From contig JAVERT010000003.1 in assembly GCA_034006985.1 (NCBI GenBank), forward strand, positions 1 through 64,000: a stretch of 64,000 bases of DNA. Reading direction: 5' to 3'. The position numbers and the translations under genes are program-made. How positions within the stretch are numbered: position 1 is the first letter of the stretch; each line of letters begins with the position of its first letter. The stretch is from Gudongella sp034006985. Lineage in GTDB: Bacteria; Bacillota; Clostridia; Tissierellales; Tissierellaceae. Under the pieces are notes generated by a model, which was not told the DNA's origin, made no database searches, and was given only the letters and a program-made list of their open reading frames with translations. Below are positions 17,431 to 26,785 of the stretch, piece by piece.

Positions 17431-18869
17431 TATTTCACCGCCCTTTCAAATCCCATAGCAGTTTTTAATACAATTCCATCCGCAAATCTATTACCAATTA
17501 ATTGCATGCCAACTGGAAGTCCTTCAGCTTCTTCTATAGGCATTGAAAGTGCACATAATCCCGCAAGATTTACTGGTACTGTATAAAGATCCGCCTTATA
17601 CATATCAACTGGCGAATTTATTAGTGAGTCAAACGAAAACGGTAAAATAGGTGAAGTTAAAGAAAGTATAATATCAAAATCTTTAAATGCTTTTTCAAAA
17701 TCTTTTTTTATAAGTGTTCTAACCTTTAAAGCTTTTTTATAGTATTCATCTTGATACCCTGCGCTTAAAGCATAAGTTCCCATCATTATCCTTCTTTTTG
17801 CTTCTTCTCCAAACGCTTCGGTTCTTGAATTTATATATAATTCATCTAGCGTTTTATAGTCATCCGTTCTATAACCATATCTAATCCCATCAAGTCTTGA
17901 TAGATTAGTGCTTAATTCGGATGTAGATATAATATAATAAGTCTCAAGTGCGTACTGAAGCGATTTCAGTGAAATATATTCTATCTTTGCACCTGCATCT
18001 TCGAATCTTTGAACGGCTCTTTTAAAATTCTCTTGTATTTTTTCATCACCAGCAACTCTTAAGCCTTCATATTCCTTTGGAAGTGCTATTCTGATACCTT
18101 TTAAAGAATCTTCACTGCCTAAAGATATATCTATGTCTGCTTTTTTTGATGATGTTGAATCAAGTGGATCATAACCCATTATTCCTTTTAACATCAAATG
18201 TGCATCTTTAACATCTCTCCCAAATACACCAACTTGATCAAGTGAATTTGACATAGGAGCTACTCCATATCTTGAAACTAGTCCATAAGTAGGTTTCATA
18301 CCTACTATTCCACAAAAACTAGCTGGTTGTCTTACAGAGCCTCCAGTATCTGTTCCAAGCGATAGTGGCACTTCAAAACCTGCTACAGCTGCTGCTGATC
18401 CTCCAGATGACCCACCTGGAACTTTAGAAAGATCTCTTGGGTTTTTGGTTGTTCCAAAATAAGATGTCTCCGTTGAACCACCCATTGCAAATTCATCCAT
18501 ATTTGTCTTTCCTAGAACTATTCCATCTCTATCAAGAATATTTTTAACAACAGTTGCACTATAAGGTGGTATGAAATTCTCTAACATCTTAGATGCACAT
18601 GTTGTCTTTAAACTTTTTGTCATTATATTATCTTTTAGTCCTATTGGAATCCCAGCTAATAGTCCAAGCTTCGCTTTTTCATTGATTTTCTTATCAATAC
18701 TATTTGCACTTTTCAATGCGTTTTCTCTATCTAAAGTTATAAATGCGTTTAAATTTGGCTCTTCTTTATCAATCTGTGCTAAATGAGCATTTAAAATTTC
18801 AACTGCTGAAAGTTCTTTATTGAGGAGTTTTTCTTTCATCTCCCATGCTTTTAAACCAATAATTTCCAT
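17430..18869 (-). CDS. gatA: Glutamyl-tRNA(Gln) amidotransferase subunit A
   Basis: This 479-residue amidase-signature enzyme releases ammonia from glutamine for GatB. The Lys-cisSer-Ser triad is visible: Lys in GIPIGLKDNI (about 78), and the serines in KVPGGSSGGSAAAVA and GTDTGGSVRQPAS. Substrate-binding regions GMKPTYGLVSRYG and GYDPLDSTS are conserved. It follows gatC by nine bases and is followed by gatB with one base overlap, giving the order C-A-B. Confidence 0.97.
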   Translation of the reverse strand: MEIIGLKAWEMKEKLLNKELSAVEILNAHLAQIDKEEPNLNAFITLDRENALKSANSIDKKINEKAKLGLLAGIPIGLKDNIMTKSLKTTCASKMLENFIPPYSATVVKNILDRDGIVLGKTNMDEFAMGGSTETSYFGTTKNPRDLSKVPGGSSGGSAAAVAGFEVPLSLGTDTGGSVRQPASFCGIVGMKPTYGLVSRYGVAPMSNSLDQVGVFGRDVKDAHLMLKGIMGYDPLDSTSSKKADIDISLGSEDSLKGIRIALPKEYEGLRVAGDEKIQENFKRAVQRFEDAGAKIEYISLKSLQYALETYYIISTSELSTNLSRLDGIRYGYRTDDYKTLDELYINSRTEAFGEEAKRRIMMGTYALSAGYQDEYYKKALKVRTLIKKDFEKAFKDFDIILSLTSPILPFSFDSLINSPVDMYKADLYTVPVNLAGLCALSMPIEEAEGLPVGMQLIGNRFADGIVLKTAMGFERAVK

Positions 18870-18878
18870 ATTATCCTC

Positions 18879-19163
18879 CTATTCAACGACTTTTAATATT
18901 TTAAAATAACCATATTGAGTCTGATGAGCGTTTTGAAGAACCTCATCTTTAGTAAGCGTTTGACTTTCTCCTTTGTCTTTCATCATACCATTATCATCAT
19001 TTATAGTATAAGTTGGCTCTATCCCTCTTGTATCTACTTCCTTGATTTTCTCTACAAATCCAATAACCTGACCAAATTTCTTAGTGAATTCTTGAAGTTC
19101 ATCTTCTGTAAACTTTAACTTTGAGATATTTGCAACATTTATAACATCTTCTTTTGTAATCAT
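18879..19163 (-). CDS. gatC: Asp/Glu-tRNA amidotransferase subunit C
   Basis: This 94-residue subunit stabilises the GatA-GatB complex. It shows the family pattern VANISKLKFTEDELQEFTKKF at the N-terminus and a C-terminal KDEVLQNAHQTQYGYFKILKVVE. The start follows AGGGAGAG. It is the first of the three gat genes and lies 19 bases after ligA, so all four are probably in one transcript. Confidence 0.95.
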   Translation of the reverse strand: MITKEDVINVANISKLKFTEDELQEFTKKFGQVIGFVEKIKEVDTRGIEPTYTINDDNGMMKDKGESQTLTKDEVLQNAHQTQYGYFKILKVVE

Positions 19164-19182
19164 ATACTCTCTCCCTTTCTAA

Positions 19183-21168
19183 TTATTTAAATATTTCTTT
19201 TAGTCGTGTCTCATCAATAATTTCTATACCAAGTTCTGTTGCCTTTTGGAACTTACTTCCAGGGTCAGCACCAACAACTACAAAATCTGTTTTTTTACTA
19301 ACTGAGCCGGTTACTATCCCACCCATCTGCTCTATTTTAGACTTTATCTCCGTTCTCGGTAAACTCTCTATGCTACCAGTTATTACAACTGTCTTCCCTG
19401 TAAATAAACCCTCTATAGACTCTAGTTCCTTATAATATGGCTTAACTCCTTCTTTAAAAAGCTTCTCTATCCCCTCTGCTATTTTTATATCGTGTAAAAA
19501 TTCAATTATACTCTCGGCTACAATAACTCCAATATCTGGTATTTGGATTAATTCATCAAAAGTTGAATTTCTTAATGCATCGAAGGATTTATATCTATCA
19601 GCTAAATCATTTGCTGTTTTAATACCTACATTTGAAATGCCCAAAGCGTATATAAAAGATGAAAGCTCTACATCTTTACTCTTTTCTATCGCATTTAACA
19701 CATTCATTGTCTTTTTGTCTTTAAAACCTTCAAGTTTTATAATATCGTCATATTTTAATTCATATATATCTGGAAGGTCTCTTATATCTAACTCTTCCAA
19801 AAATAATTCAGCTGTTTTTTCACTAAAACCTTCTATATTCATAGCGTCACGACTTGCAAAATGGACAAGTCTTGAAACCAGTTGTGGTTTGCAAGATAAA
19901 GAATTCGGACAAAATATATGAACCCCATTTTGGATTAATTCGCTCCCACAAGCGGGACAATTTATGGGCTTTTCAATTAGAAAAGTCTCTTCATCATCGG
20001 GTATACTAGTTAGAATTTCAGGAATTACATCATTAGACCTTCTTATTAAGACTTTACTATTTAATCTAACTCCTTTTCTTACAATATCATCATAATTATT
20101 CAATGTTGCTCTCTTTACCGTAACGCCTCCAATTTCCACTGGCTCTAAGAGTGCTGTTGGAGTTACTTTGGAACTTCTACCAACATTCCACTCTACCTCT
20201 TTAACTCTGGTAGTGGTCTCTTCGGCTTCAAACTTATATGCAATTGCCCATCTTGGAAATTTATTTGTATGCCCTAATACTCTTCTGGTCTGAATATCAT
20301 TTATTTTAATTACCATTCCATCGGTTAATATGTCTAAGTCAGCTCGATTGTCTTTTTGAATATGGATTTCTTCTATAAGATCCTCAATATTACTAAAGCT
20401 CTTTATAAACGGATATACAGGTAGCTTATTATCTTTAATAAAAATTATCATTTCCATATGTGTAATAAAATCTATTCCCTCAATATAACCTACATTATAA
20501 AAATAAGCTGATAATTTCCTTTTTTCCGTTGCTCTTGGATCTAAATTTCTAAGTGCCCCAGCTGCAGCATTTCTAGCGTTTTTAAGCGGCTCATCTGCAG
20601 TTTGATTATAGCTTTCTAAAACAGAAAGTGGCATTAGGCCTTCCCCTTGAATTTCAATCCTACCTTCAAATGGTATTCTTAAAGGTATAGATTTAATTGT
20701 TTTAAGTTGAGGTAATATTGCTTCTCCAATAATTCCATTCCCTCTGCTTGACCCTTGAGATAATATTCCATTTTCATATGTTAAATTTATGGTTAAACCA
20801 TCAAATTTAAATTCAAGAATATATTCAGCAGGCGGCAGTTTATCAATATTTTCATTATTATATTCTTCGATTAATCTATTAACCCGATCCGCCCAAGCTC
20901 TTAATTCGTCCTCGTTCTGCCCCTTATCCAGACTCCATAAACGAGATAAATGAGTATGCTTTTTAAACCCTTCTAATACTTCCCCACCTACTCTTTGAGT
21001 TGGCGAATAATCACGAATAATTCCCAAACTTTTTTCTAGTGCTCCTAATTCATCATATAAAATATCATATTCTTTATCTGAAAGCTCTGGATTATCTAGG
21101 GTATAGTAGTTGTAATTATGTTGGTCTATTAATTTAATTAGGTCTTCAAGCCTATCTTTCTTATCCAT
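19183..21168 (-). CDS. ligA: NAD-dependent DNA ligase
   Basis: This 661-residue enzyme seals nicks using NAD+. The adenylation Lys is in EFKFDG (about residue 120), and the N-terminal Ia domain carries DNPELSDKEYDILYDEL. A Cys4 zinc finger (CPACG, then CPNSLSCKP) lies near 410, followed by helix-hairpin-helix repeats and a C-terminal BRCT domain (about 585-661). The KxDG motif reads KFDG rather than the common KIDG, a mild variant. The start follows GGAGG. Confidence 0.96.
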   Translation of the reverse strand: MDKKDRLEDLIKLIDQHNYNYYTLDNPELSDKEYDILYDELGALEKSLGIIRDYSPTQRVGGEVLEGFKKHTHLSRLWSLDKGQNEDELRAWADRVNRLIEEYNNENIDKLPPAEYILEFKFDGLTINLTYENGILSQGSSRGNGIIGEAILPQLKTIKSIPLRIPFEGRIEIQGEGLMPLSVLESYNQTADEPLKNARNAAAGALRNLDPRATEKRKLSAYFYNVGYIEGIDFITHMEMIIFIKDNKLPVYPFIKSFSNIEDLIEEIHIQKDNRADLDILTDGMVIKINDIQTRRVLGHTNKFPRWAIAYKFEAEETTTRVKEVEWNVGRSSKVTPTALLEPVEIGGVTVKRATLNNYDDIVRKGVRLNSKVLIRRSNDVIPEILTSIPDDEETFLIEKPINCPACGSELIQNGVHIFCPNSLSCKPQLVSRLVHFASRDAMNIEGFSEKTAELFLEELDIRDLPDIYELKYDDIIKLEGFKDKKTMNVLNAIEKSKDVELSSFIYALGISNVGIKTANDLADRYKSFDALRNSTFDELIQIPDIGVIVAESIIEFLHDIKIAEGIEKLFKEGVKPYYKELESIEGLFTGKTVVITGSIESLPRTEIKSKIEQMGGIVTGSVSKKTDFVVVGADPGSKFQKATELGIEIIDETRLKEIFK

Positions 21169-21342
21169 ATTATCCTCCAGTTTTGTTTTCTATCTATAAT
21201 TTTACCAGTAAACAAAGCATTATACAATTATTCAGACCTTAATTGATTTTAGGTAACTTTTTATTCAAATCTCATCAATTCTCTCTACGATTATATAGTA
21301 TTAAAGTTAAAATTTCCAGAAAAATGCTCGAATACAAAGCTT

Positions 21343-21388
21343 AAAAGCTATAACTATTCCAAAATTAATCTGAATAGTTATAGCTTTT
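21343..21388 (-). terminator. Long terminator hairpin after the RidA-like gene
   Basis: AAAAGCTATAACTATTC (21343-21359) pairs with GAATAGTTATAGCTTTT (21372-21388), a perfect 17-bp stem with a 12-nt loop. On the minus strand it follows the RidA-like gene; the T-run is on both sides. The rest of 21169-21460 shows no gene. Confidence 0.75.
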
Positions 21389-21460
21389 TGTTCAACTACA
21401 ATATAGAAAACCTCTTCTCAATATTATTAATACTTTTAAGCATTCTAACCATATGGTTAA

Positions 21461-21808
21461 TTACTTTAATGCAGATGTTACAGATATCTCAACAAGTATA
21501 TTTTCATTAGCCATTTTGGCCTCTACACATGCTCTTGCAGGCTCATTTCCATCTTCTATCCATGCATCCCAAACCTCATTCATTTGACTAAAAAGCCCTA
21601 TTTCCTTAAGATAAATTGTTGCTGACAATATATGATTTTTATCTGAGCCGTAATTATTTAATAAATCCTCAATTTTCTTTAGAACCTCTTTTGTTTGTTC
21701 TTTAACATCTAATTCTTCGTTACCATTAGTTTGACCACATAAGTATACCGTCTCATTATGGATTACTACTTTACTCATTCTTCCATTTCCTTCAAATCTT
21801 TTTATCAT
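21461..21808 (-). CDS. RidA / YjgF family protein
   Basis: This 115-residue protein has the chorismate-mutase-like fold typical of RidA enzymes, which hydrolyse reactive enamines and imines from PLP enzymes. Visible features are VYLCGQTNGN, a central KEVLKKIEDLLNNYGSDKNH and ILSATIYL. The C-terminal EPARACVEAKMANENILVEI includes the Arg expected at the active site (ARACVE). It belongs to the less well characterised YjgF subgroups, where activity is not always deaminase. The start follows AGGAGGATAAAT. Confidence 0.85.
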   Translation of the reverse strand: MIKRFEGNGRMSKVVIHNETVYLCGQTNGNEELDVKEQTKEVLKKIEDLLNNYGSDKNHILSATIYLKEIGLFSQMNEVWDAWIEDGNEPARACVEAKMANENILVEISVTSALK

Positions 21809-21890
21809 ATTTATCCTCCTAATGTTTATTTACAAATATTATTTTATCAATATATGTTTAATTTTACAATTGTAGAACCTTTATATTTCA

Positions 21891-24092
21891 CTATACTTTC
21901 GTAATTGGAGCTAAAGATAATAACAAGGTTTTTAATCCTTGACCATCAAAAGCAATTGTTATCTTCTTGTCATCATTATTTTCTGTATCTTTAATCCTCA
22001 CTATCATACCTACCCCAAATTGATCATGTTTTACCTTTGTTCCGATTTCTATACCCAAAACAGGCTCTCTCCTAATAATAGGTTTTGGCATAAAATTGTC
22101 CTTAGTATATTCAGTTGTACGAATTAATTCTTCGCTATATTTCTTTGCTGGTGGTTCTTTTTTCTTCTCTGACATATCTTCTTCGATAGTCTCACCCATT
22201 TCTTTTAAAAAGCTTGAGGGCAGCTGGTAATTAGTATTTCCATATATCGTTCTTTTTTTAGCATTAGTTATATATAGATGTTCCTCAGCTCTTGTAATTG
22301 CAACATAACAAAGTCTTCTTTCCTCTTCGAGTTCATCTGGAGATTCTAGACATCTTGAAATTGGAAATAATCCTTCCTCCATTCCAACTAAAAAAACAAT
22401 CGGAAATTCAAGTCCTTTTGCGCTGTGTACTGTCATCATTGATATTACATTTTCTGCATCATTTGTTTTATCTACATCAGAAAGAAGTGATACACTCGCT
22501 AAAAAATCTTCTAACTCCAAACCTGGATTCTTTTGTTCAAAAGCTAATGCAACAGATAAAAAATCCTTTATATTTTCAATTCTCGTCTTTGCTTCAATTG
22601 TATTTTCTCTTTCAAGTTCTTCAATATATCCAGTAGTGTTTATCATTTCTTCAATAAATTCCTTAACACCCATCAATTCTTTCTTAGCCATTAAAATCCC
22701 CATAGCATCCGCAAATGGAGCGATAGAATTTCTTGCCCTAGCATTTAAGGTAGTCACACTTTCTCTATCAAGAACTGCTGCAAATAGAGACTCATCTTTT
22801 TCGCCTGCATAAACTTCCATTTTTTCTATAGTTGTATTTCCTATTCCTCTTTTAGGAACATTTATTATTCTCTTTAGTGCTATATTGTCATTTGGATTTT
22901 GGATAAAGCTTAAATATGCAATTATATCCTTAACTTCTTTTCTGTCATAGAATTTAAGTCCACCTACCACCTTATATGGAAGTTCTTCAGCCATAAAAGC
23001 TTCCTCAAAAGGTCTAGATTGGACATTTGTCCTATATAATATTCCAATATCTTTTAATTTATATCCCCTGTAGACTAATTGTTGGATTCTTTTTGCAACA
23101 TAAGCTGCTTCTTCCTCTGAGTATTCAAGAGAAATATATGATACTGGCTTTCCTTTCTTTTTCTCAGTCCATAAGACTTTGGGTTTTCTGCCTGTATTAT
23201 AGCCTATAACTTCATTAGCTACTTTTAATATTGTTTCAGTTGAACGATAGTTTTGCTCTAACAAAACAACCGTAGCACCTGGAAAATCCTTTTCAAAGTC
23301 AAGAATATTTGTAATATCAGCATGTCTCCATGAGTATATTGCTTGGTCTGAATCTCCTACAACACAAATATTATCATGAACTTTAGAAAGTATTTTTACA
23401 AACTGATACTGAACCTTGTTTGTATCTTGGTACTCATCCACAAAAATATATTTAAATCTATTTTGATAGTATTTTTTAATTTTTTCATCTGACTTAAGAA
23501 GTTCAACTCCTTTTATCAGCAAATCATCAAAATCAAGCGCATTGTAAAAACGAAGTTTTTTTTGGTATAGGGCGTATGCCTCTCCTATATTTCTTTCTCT
23601 AAAGTCCGAGTAATTGTTGTTTATATATTCATCCGGAGTTACACCTGTGTTTTTAAGCTCACCAATCTTCGCTAATATTGAGTTTTCCTTGTACATTTCC
23701 TTATCTAACCTTAATTCCCTAATAATCTCTTTTACCAAAGTTTTCTGATCAGCACGATCATATATGGAAAAGCTTTTTTCATATCCTATTTTATTAATAT
23801 CTCGTCTTAGCATCCTAACACAAACAGAGTGAAATGTTCCCATCCACATAGCATCTACATTTACATCTATTAGCTTTGCAACTCTTGTCTTCATTTCATT
23901 TGCAGCTTTATTAGTAAATGTAATCGCCAAGATTTCTCCAGGTGAAACACCTTTATCAGCAATTAAATGTGCTATTTTATGAGTGACAACTTTGGTTTTA
24001 CCTGAACCGGCACCGGCCATAATAAGTAAAGGCCCTTCAGTATGAAGAACCGCTTCTTTTTGTCTATCATTAAGTCCTTTTAAATAATCCAT
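21891..24092 (-). CDS. pcrA: ATP-dependent 3'-5' DNA helicase PcrA/UvrD
   Basis: This 733-residue SF1 helicase acts in repair and replication-fork maintenance. The Walker A is MAGAGSGKTKVVTHKIA (25-41). Other motifs are DEYQDTN (about 225), VGDSDQAIYSWR, EQNYRST, VHSAKGLEFPIVFLVGMEE and RLCYVAITRAEEHLY. A C-terminal Tudor-like domain, LGIEIGTKVKHDQFGVGMIV, completes the normal length. The start ATG at 24092 follows GGTGGG. The first 31 codons with the upstream region are duplicated at 27276-27441. It precedes ligA and the gat genes, separated by ridA and a terminator. Confidence 0.96.
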   Translation of the reverse strand: MDYLKGLNDRQKEAVLHTEGPLLIMAGAGSGKTKVVTHKIAHLIADKGVSPGEILAITFTNKAANEMKTRVAKLIDVNVDAMWMGTFHSVCVRMLRRDINKIGYEKSFSIYDRADQKTLVKEIIRELRLDKEMYKENSILAKIGELKNTGVTPDEYINNNYSDFRERNIGEAYALYQKKLRFYNALDFDDLLIKGVELLKSDEKIKKYYQNRFKYIFVDEYQDTNKVQYQFVKILSKVHDNICVVGDSDQAIYSWRHADITNILDFEKDFPGATVVLLEQNYRSTETILKVANEVIGYNTGRKPKVLWTEKKKGKPVSYISLEYSEEEAAYVAKRIQQLVYRGYKLKDIGILYRTNVQSRPFEEAFMAEELPYKVVGGLKFYDRKEVKDIIAYLSFIQNPNDNIALKRIINVPKRGIGNTTIEKMEVYAGEKDESLFAAVLDRESVTTLNARARNSIAPFADAMGILMAKKELMGVKEFIEEMINTTGYIEELERENTIEAKTRIENIKDFLSVALAFEQKNPGLELEDFLASVSLLSDVDKTNDAENVISMMTVHSAKGLEFPIVFLVGMEEGLFPISRCLESPDELEEERRLCYVAITRAEEHLYITNAKKRTIYGNTNYQLPSSFLKEMGETIEEDMSEKKKEPPAKKYSEELIRTTEYTKDNFMPKPIIRREPVLGIEIGTKVKHDQFGVGMIVRIKDTENNDDKKITIAFDGQGLKTLLLSLAPITKV

Positions 24093-24166
24093 TTCCCACC
24101 ATCCTTATCTCTGTTTAAATTATATAGCATTAGAGTAGATAATTCCATTAAAAATCTAAAGGTATT
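24001..24166. repeat. 166-bp perfect direct repeat, copy A (5' end of pcrA)
   Basis: This stretch is identical base for base to 27276-27441 (offset 3275). It covers the first 31 codons of pcrA (almost all), its ribosome binding site and about 74 bases of upstream DNA. Matching stops sharply on both sides. Together with copy B it brackets a 3109-bp segment. Confidence 0.95.
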
Positions 24167-24180
24167 TATAAAAGGCGTTG

Positions 24181-25044
24181 GGGACGGTTCTTTTTGCCTA
24201 TTCCATACTACATCCATTTATGCTAAAATAATCTTGAGGTGATAAATATGCCCAGAAAGGCTAGAGAACAGAGTCCAACAGATTTTTATCATATTATGAT
24301 TAGGGGCATTAACAAGGAAAAAATATTTGAAAAGAAACAGCATAAAGAATTTTTATTGGAGATATTAAAACAGAGCAAAGAAAATCTCGATGTAGAAATT
24401 GGAGCTTACTGTATTATGAATAATCATTTCCATTTAATAGCAAAAGGTGATTTAAGCGAGGTTAGTCAGCTTCTCAAGAAGATTAATATCAGATTCGCTA
24501 TGTTGTACAATAAAAATTTAGAAAGAGTCGGACATGTTTTTCAGGATCGTTTTAGAAGCGAAAGTATTTATAATGACAACCACCTTATACAAGCTATTAG
24601 TTATATTCATAATAATCCTGTAAAAGCAGGACTTACAACAAAAATAACTGATTATAAATGGAGTAGCTACTCAGAATATTTTACTAAAGCAGATTCTATA
24701 ATCTCGACTGACCTTAAGTTGTTAATACTGGATATCGTAGGTGGTCAGAAAGCTCTAGAAAAATTTCATGCTAATAATCAAGCTGTTTTATTTATTGATA
24801 CTGAAGAAGATGTCGAAAAACTAAAACAAGATATTTTTGATCGTGTTATTAAAGATTATTGCGAAGAAAATGGTATTATAGATGCTTCAAAAATAAAAAA
24901 TGACTCTGAAAGAATGGAGGATTTGGTTATAAAATTACTGGAACAAGAAGTCTTTCCTCATAGAGAAATTGCAAGATTATTAGAGATAAATCGAAATTTA
25001 GTACATAGTATAAATAATAAAAAATAGGCAAAAAGAACCGTCCC
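24181..25044. mobile_element. RAYT element 2: Y1 transposase gene bounded by perfect 22-bp inverted repeats
   Basis: Inverted ends lie at 24181-24202 and 25023-25044: a GGGACGGTTCTTTTTGCCTA core plus two more bases, identical in both. The repeat core differs from element 1 in its last bases (GCC instead of GTCCC). The right end includes the transposase stop codon. The left end begins 15 bases beyond copy A of the 166-bp repeat, and the right end interrupts an older gene at about 25051. Confidence 0.85.
24248..25027 (+). CDS. REP-associated tyrosine (Y1_Tnp, HUH) transposase, RAYT type
   Basis: This 259-residue protein is the paralogue of the gene at 199-978. It has HUH in NNHFHLIAKG (about residue 58) and the catalytic Tyr in YIHNNPVKAG. 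Near residue 92 it has RVGHVFQDRFRSESIYNDNH. The C-terminal HREIARLLEINRNLV is a probable helix-turn-helix. The ATG at 24248 follows GAGGTG; a GTG at 24239 is in frame but overlaps that site. The gene looks intact. It is the only rightward gene between pcrA and 27567 and sits inside the flanked island. Confidence 0.88.
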   Translation: MPRKAREQSPTDFYHIMIRGINKEKIFEKKQHKEFLLEILKQSKENLDVEIGAYCIMNNHFHLIAKGDLSEVSQLLKKINIRFAMLYNKNLERVGHVFQDRFRSESIYNDNHLIQAISYIHNNPVKAGLTTKITDYKWSSYSEYFTKADSIISTDLKLLILDIVGGQKALEKFHANNQAVLFIDTEEDVEKLKQDIFDRVIKDYCEENGIIDASKIKNDSERMEDLVIKLLEQEVFPHREIARLLEINRNLVHSINNKK

Positions 25045-25050
25045 TTTTGC

Positions 25051-25545
25051 TTTTTTCTCATATTCTTTTATTTCTTCAACCTCTCTAATTATCTCTTTAT
25101 TTACATCATGTGAAATAAGATCAAATATATTCTTTAAATCTAATTCTATTTTTTCAACTTGTATTCTATCCTCATCATAACTTACTTGTATATTAAGTTT
25201 ATTAGCAATAGCTTTATCTTCAAAAATTTTTAACTTATGCATTAAATCAGGATTTTCATTTTCTAAATTTTCTATTTTTGTGCTTATATCATCTAAACTT
25301 ATCCATTTATTAATCTCATTTCCTAATTCAATTCCTCTATCAATTATTTGCTCATGGATATTATCTAATTTATTCCCTAATAGTTTGTTAAGTAATTCTA
25401 TCTCATAACTCTCTTCGGTTAACTCCAAATCTTTTTGTCCAAAATATAGTGGGTTTTTTAGAATAGTGTTTATAGATATCTTAGCTTCGCTACCAGAATC
25501 ATCTATTATGGTTGGATTTCCATTAAGTATCCTTCTTATTTTATA
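25051..25545 (-). pseudogene. Truncated gene interrupted by RAYT element 2, possible serine recombinase C-terminus
   Basis: On the minus strand the frame opens after a TAG at 25546-25548 and runs into the RAYT end. No ATG or ribosome binding site starts it, so the N-terminus is missing. The first part (IRRILNGNPTII, then SINTILKNPLYFGQ) resembles the recombinase domain of large serine recombinases, where an ILNxxGIPT block precedes a TI..IL.NP.Y.G block. The rest is charged and helical (STKIENLENENPDLMHKL) and could be the coiled-coil tail. At the 3' end, native coding stops at EYEKKAKG and the reading frame continues into transposon sequence. The family assignment is tentative. Confidence 0.4.
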
Positions 25546-25762
25546 CTAGCAAACTATTTCATTGACATTCACAATTAAGGTTTAAATTAAAATAGTGGAC
25601 CATAATTCAACTGGAATAGCTGAAATAATGGACCACATTTAGAATATCAAATACAATTTTTTGATAGATACTTGTATAAGTGTTTCCTGGACATAAGTAG
25701 AAAGATTTATATTCATTAAAATTTAGATGATCTGAAAAGTGATTATTATAATATCAGTTAAT
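25546..25762. other. Non-coding stretch with a possible insertion-sequence end
   Basis: No gene is visible. The heptamer TGGACCA occurs at 25596-25602 and again at 25629-25635, separated by a block containing CAACTGGAATAGCTGAAATA. Repeated TGGACC-type motifs are seen at IS21-family ends, so this could be a leftover end with no transposase. The remainder (25640-25762) shows nothing I recognise. Confidence 0.3.
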
Positions 25763-26785
25763 CTATTTTTCGAAATCATGACAATTTAAATAACCTTTTA
25801 GCTCATTTTGTCTAAAATTTTCTCCTTTTACCCAGCTTTCAAAATCTATTTCTATAGCTTCTCCTCCAGGAATTGCAGTTAAAACCTTATTTTCATCAAA
25901 AAGATATGCAAAAGTATGAAGTGTTCCAAAATATTCTTCATATTTTTCATTATATAGAGGAGTATTTTTTTCTCTAAAAACATTAAATACTTCTCGACCA
26001 TTCATATTATTTAAATCACTACTAAGCAAATAATTCAATCTTCCTTGAGTTTCTTCTAGGGTTTCCCTATTCAATTTTAACATTTCTTCATCTTGAAAAT
26101 GATTAGTACAAAATAACATATCATCTTTATTTCTTATTTTTATTTTCGTTGGCGATTTCTCAACAATTACTGTATGACCTTCAGTATCTCCAATAGAAAA
26201 GTTATAGCTCCAAGAATGAGGTAATTGCTTAATCTTATTTATTGCCTCATCTGTATTTTTACAAGTATCAAGTATTATCCTTATAATTCCTCCAGCAGAG
26301 AAACCATTATGAATTTGTTCATTATTAACAAAATGTAAAGCTACAGCAAGTCCTTTTTCATTAGCTCCTTCTGTTCTGCCCATTACGTGTAAGCTATGAC
26401 CCACACTTGCATATCCTTCTTTTGGCTGAATTAAGATAAAACGAGCATCATACATCTGGGGAGAAAAATCATAATTTCTAACTAGCATTTTATAATTTAA
26501 CACAGAAGAACATCCCATACCTTGAATTTTAGGAACCCCATAGCCGGTAAACACTGCAGCTTCTTTAATTGTAATATTTTTAGAATCAGCTAATCCTGCT
26601 AACTCTGCTAATAAGTGAGGTGCATGTAAAGAATATAACTTAATTAGTTCATCTACATCTATTTCTTCACTTACAATGTTTGAAAACTTATTTATTAAAG
26701 AATTTTCCACTTTTAAACCTTGTTGATATCCAATATCATAAGAAGTACCTCTATACTGTTCAATAGATATTTTAAAAGGTATCAT
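25763..26785 (-). CDS. C45 family autoproteolytic acyltransferase/hydrolase (AAT-like)
   Basis: This 340-residue protein matches the isopenicillin-N acyltransferase-like Ntn-hydrolases (peptidase C45), which cut amide bonds after self-processing. The likely nucleophile is the Cys of IQGMGCSSVLN (about residue 92), followed by MLVRNYDFSPQM. Conserved further parts are GHSLHVMGRTEGANEKGLAVALHFV and YNFSIGDTEGHTVIVEKSP. The start follows GAGGAGG. It is alone within the island flanked by 166-bp repeats, so it may have been acquired. The substrate is unknown; homologues include peptide and penicillin amidases. Confidence 0.85.
   Translation of the reverse strand: MIPFKISIEQYRGTSYDIGYQQGLKVENSLINKFSNIVSEEIDVDELIKLYSLHAPHLLAELAGLADSKNITIKEAAVFTGYGVPKIQGMGCSSVLNYKMLVRNYDFSPQMYDARFILIQPKEGYASVGHSLHVMGRTEGANEKGLAVALHFVNNEQIHNGFSAGGIIRIILDTCKNTDEAINKIKQLPHSWSYNFSIGDTEGHTVIVEKSPTKIKIRNKDDMLFCTNHFQDEEMLKLNRETLEETQGRLNYLLSSDLNNMNGREVFNVFREKNTPLYNEKYEEYFGTLHTFAYLFDENKVLTAIPGGEAIEIDFESWVKGENFRQNELKGYLNCHDFEK

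Noticed and set aside
18879..19182. T-box or other riboswitch before gatC
   Set aside because: The spacing to ligA is only 19 bases, with no room for a leader RNA.
21169..21342. Possible small gene between ligA and the RidA-like gene
   Set aside because: No open frame with a ribosome binding site is visible; only the terminator further right is supported.
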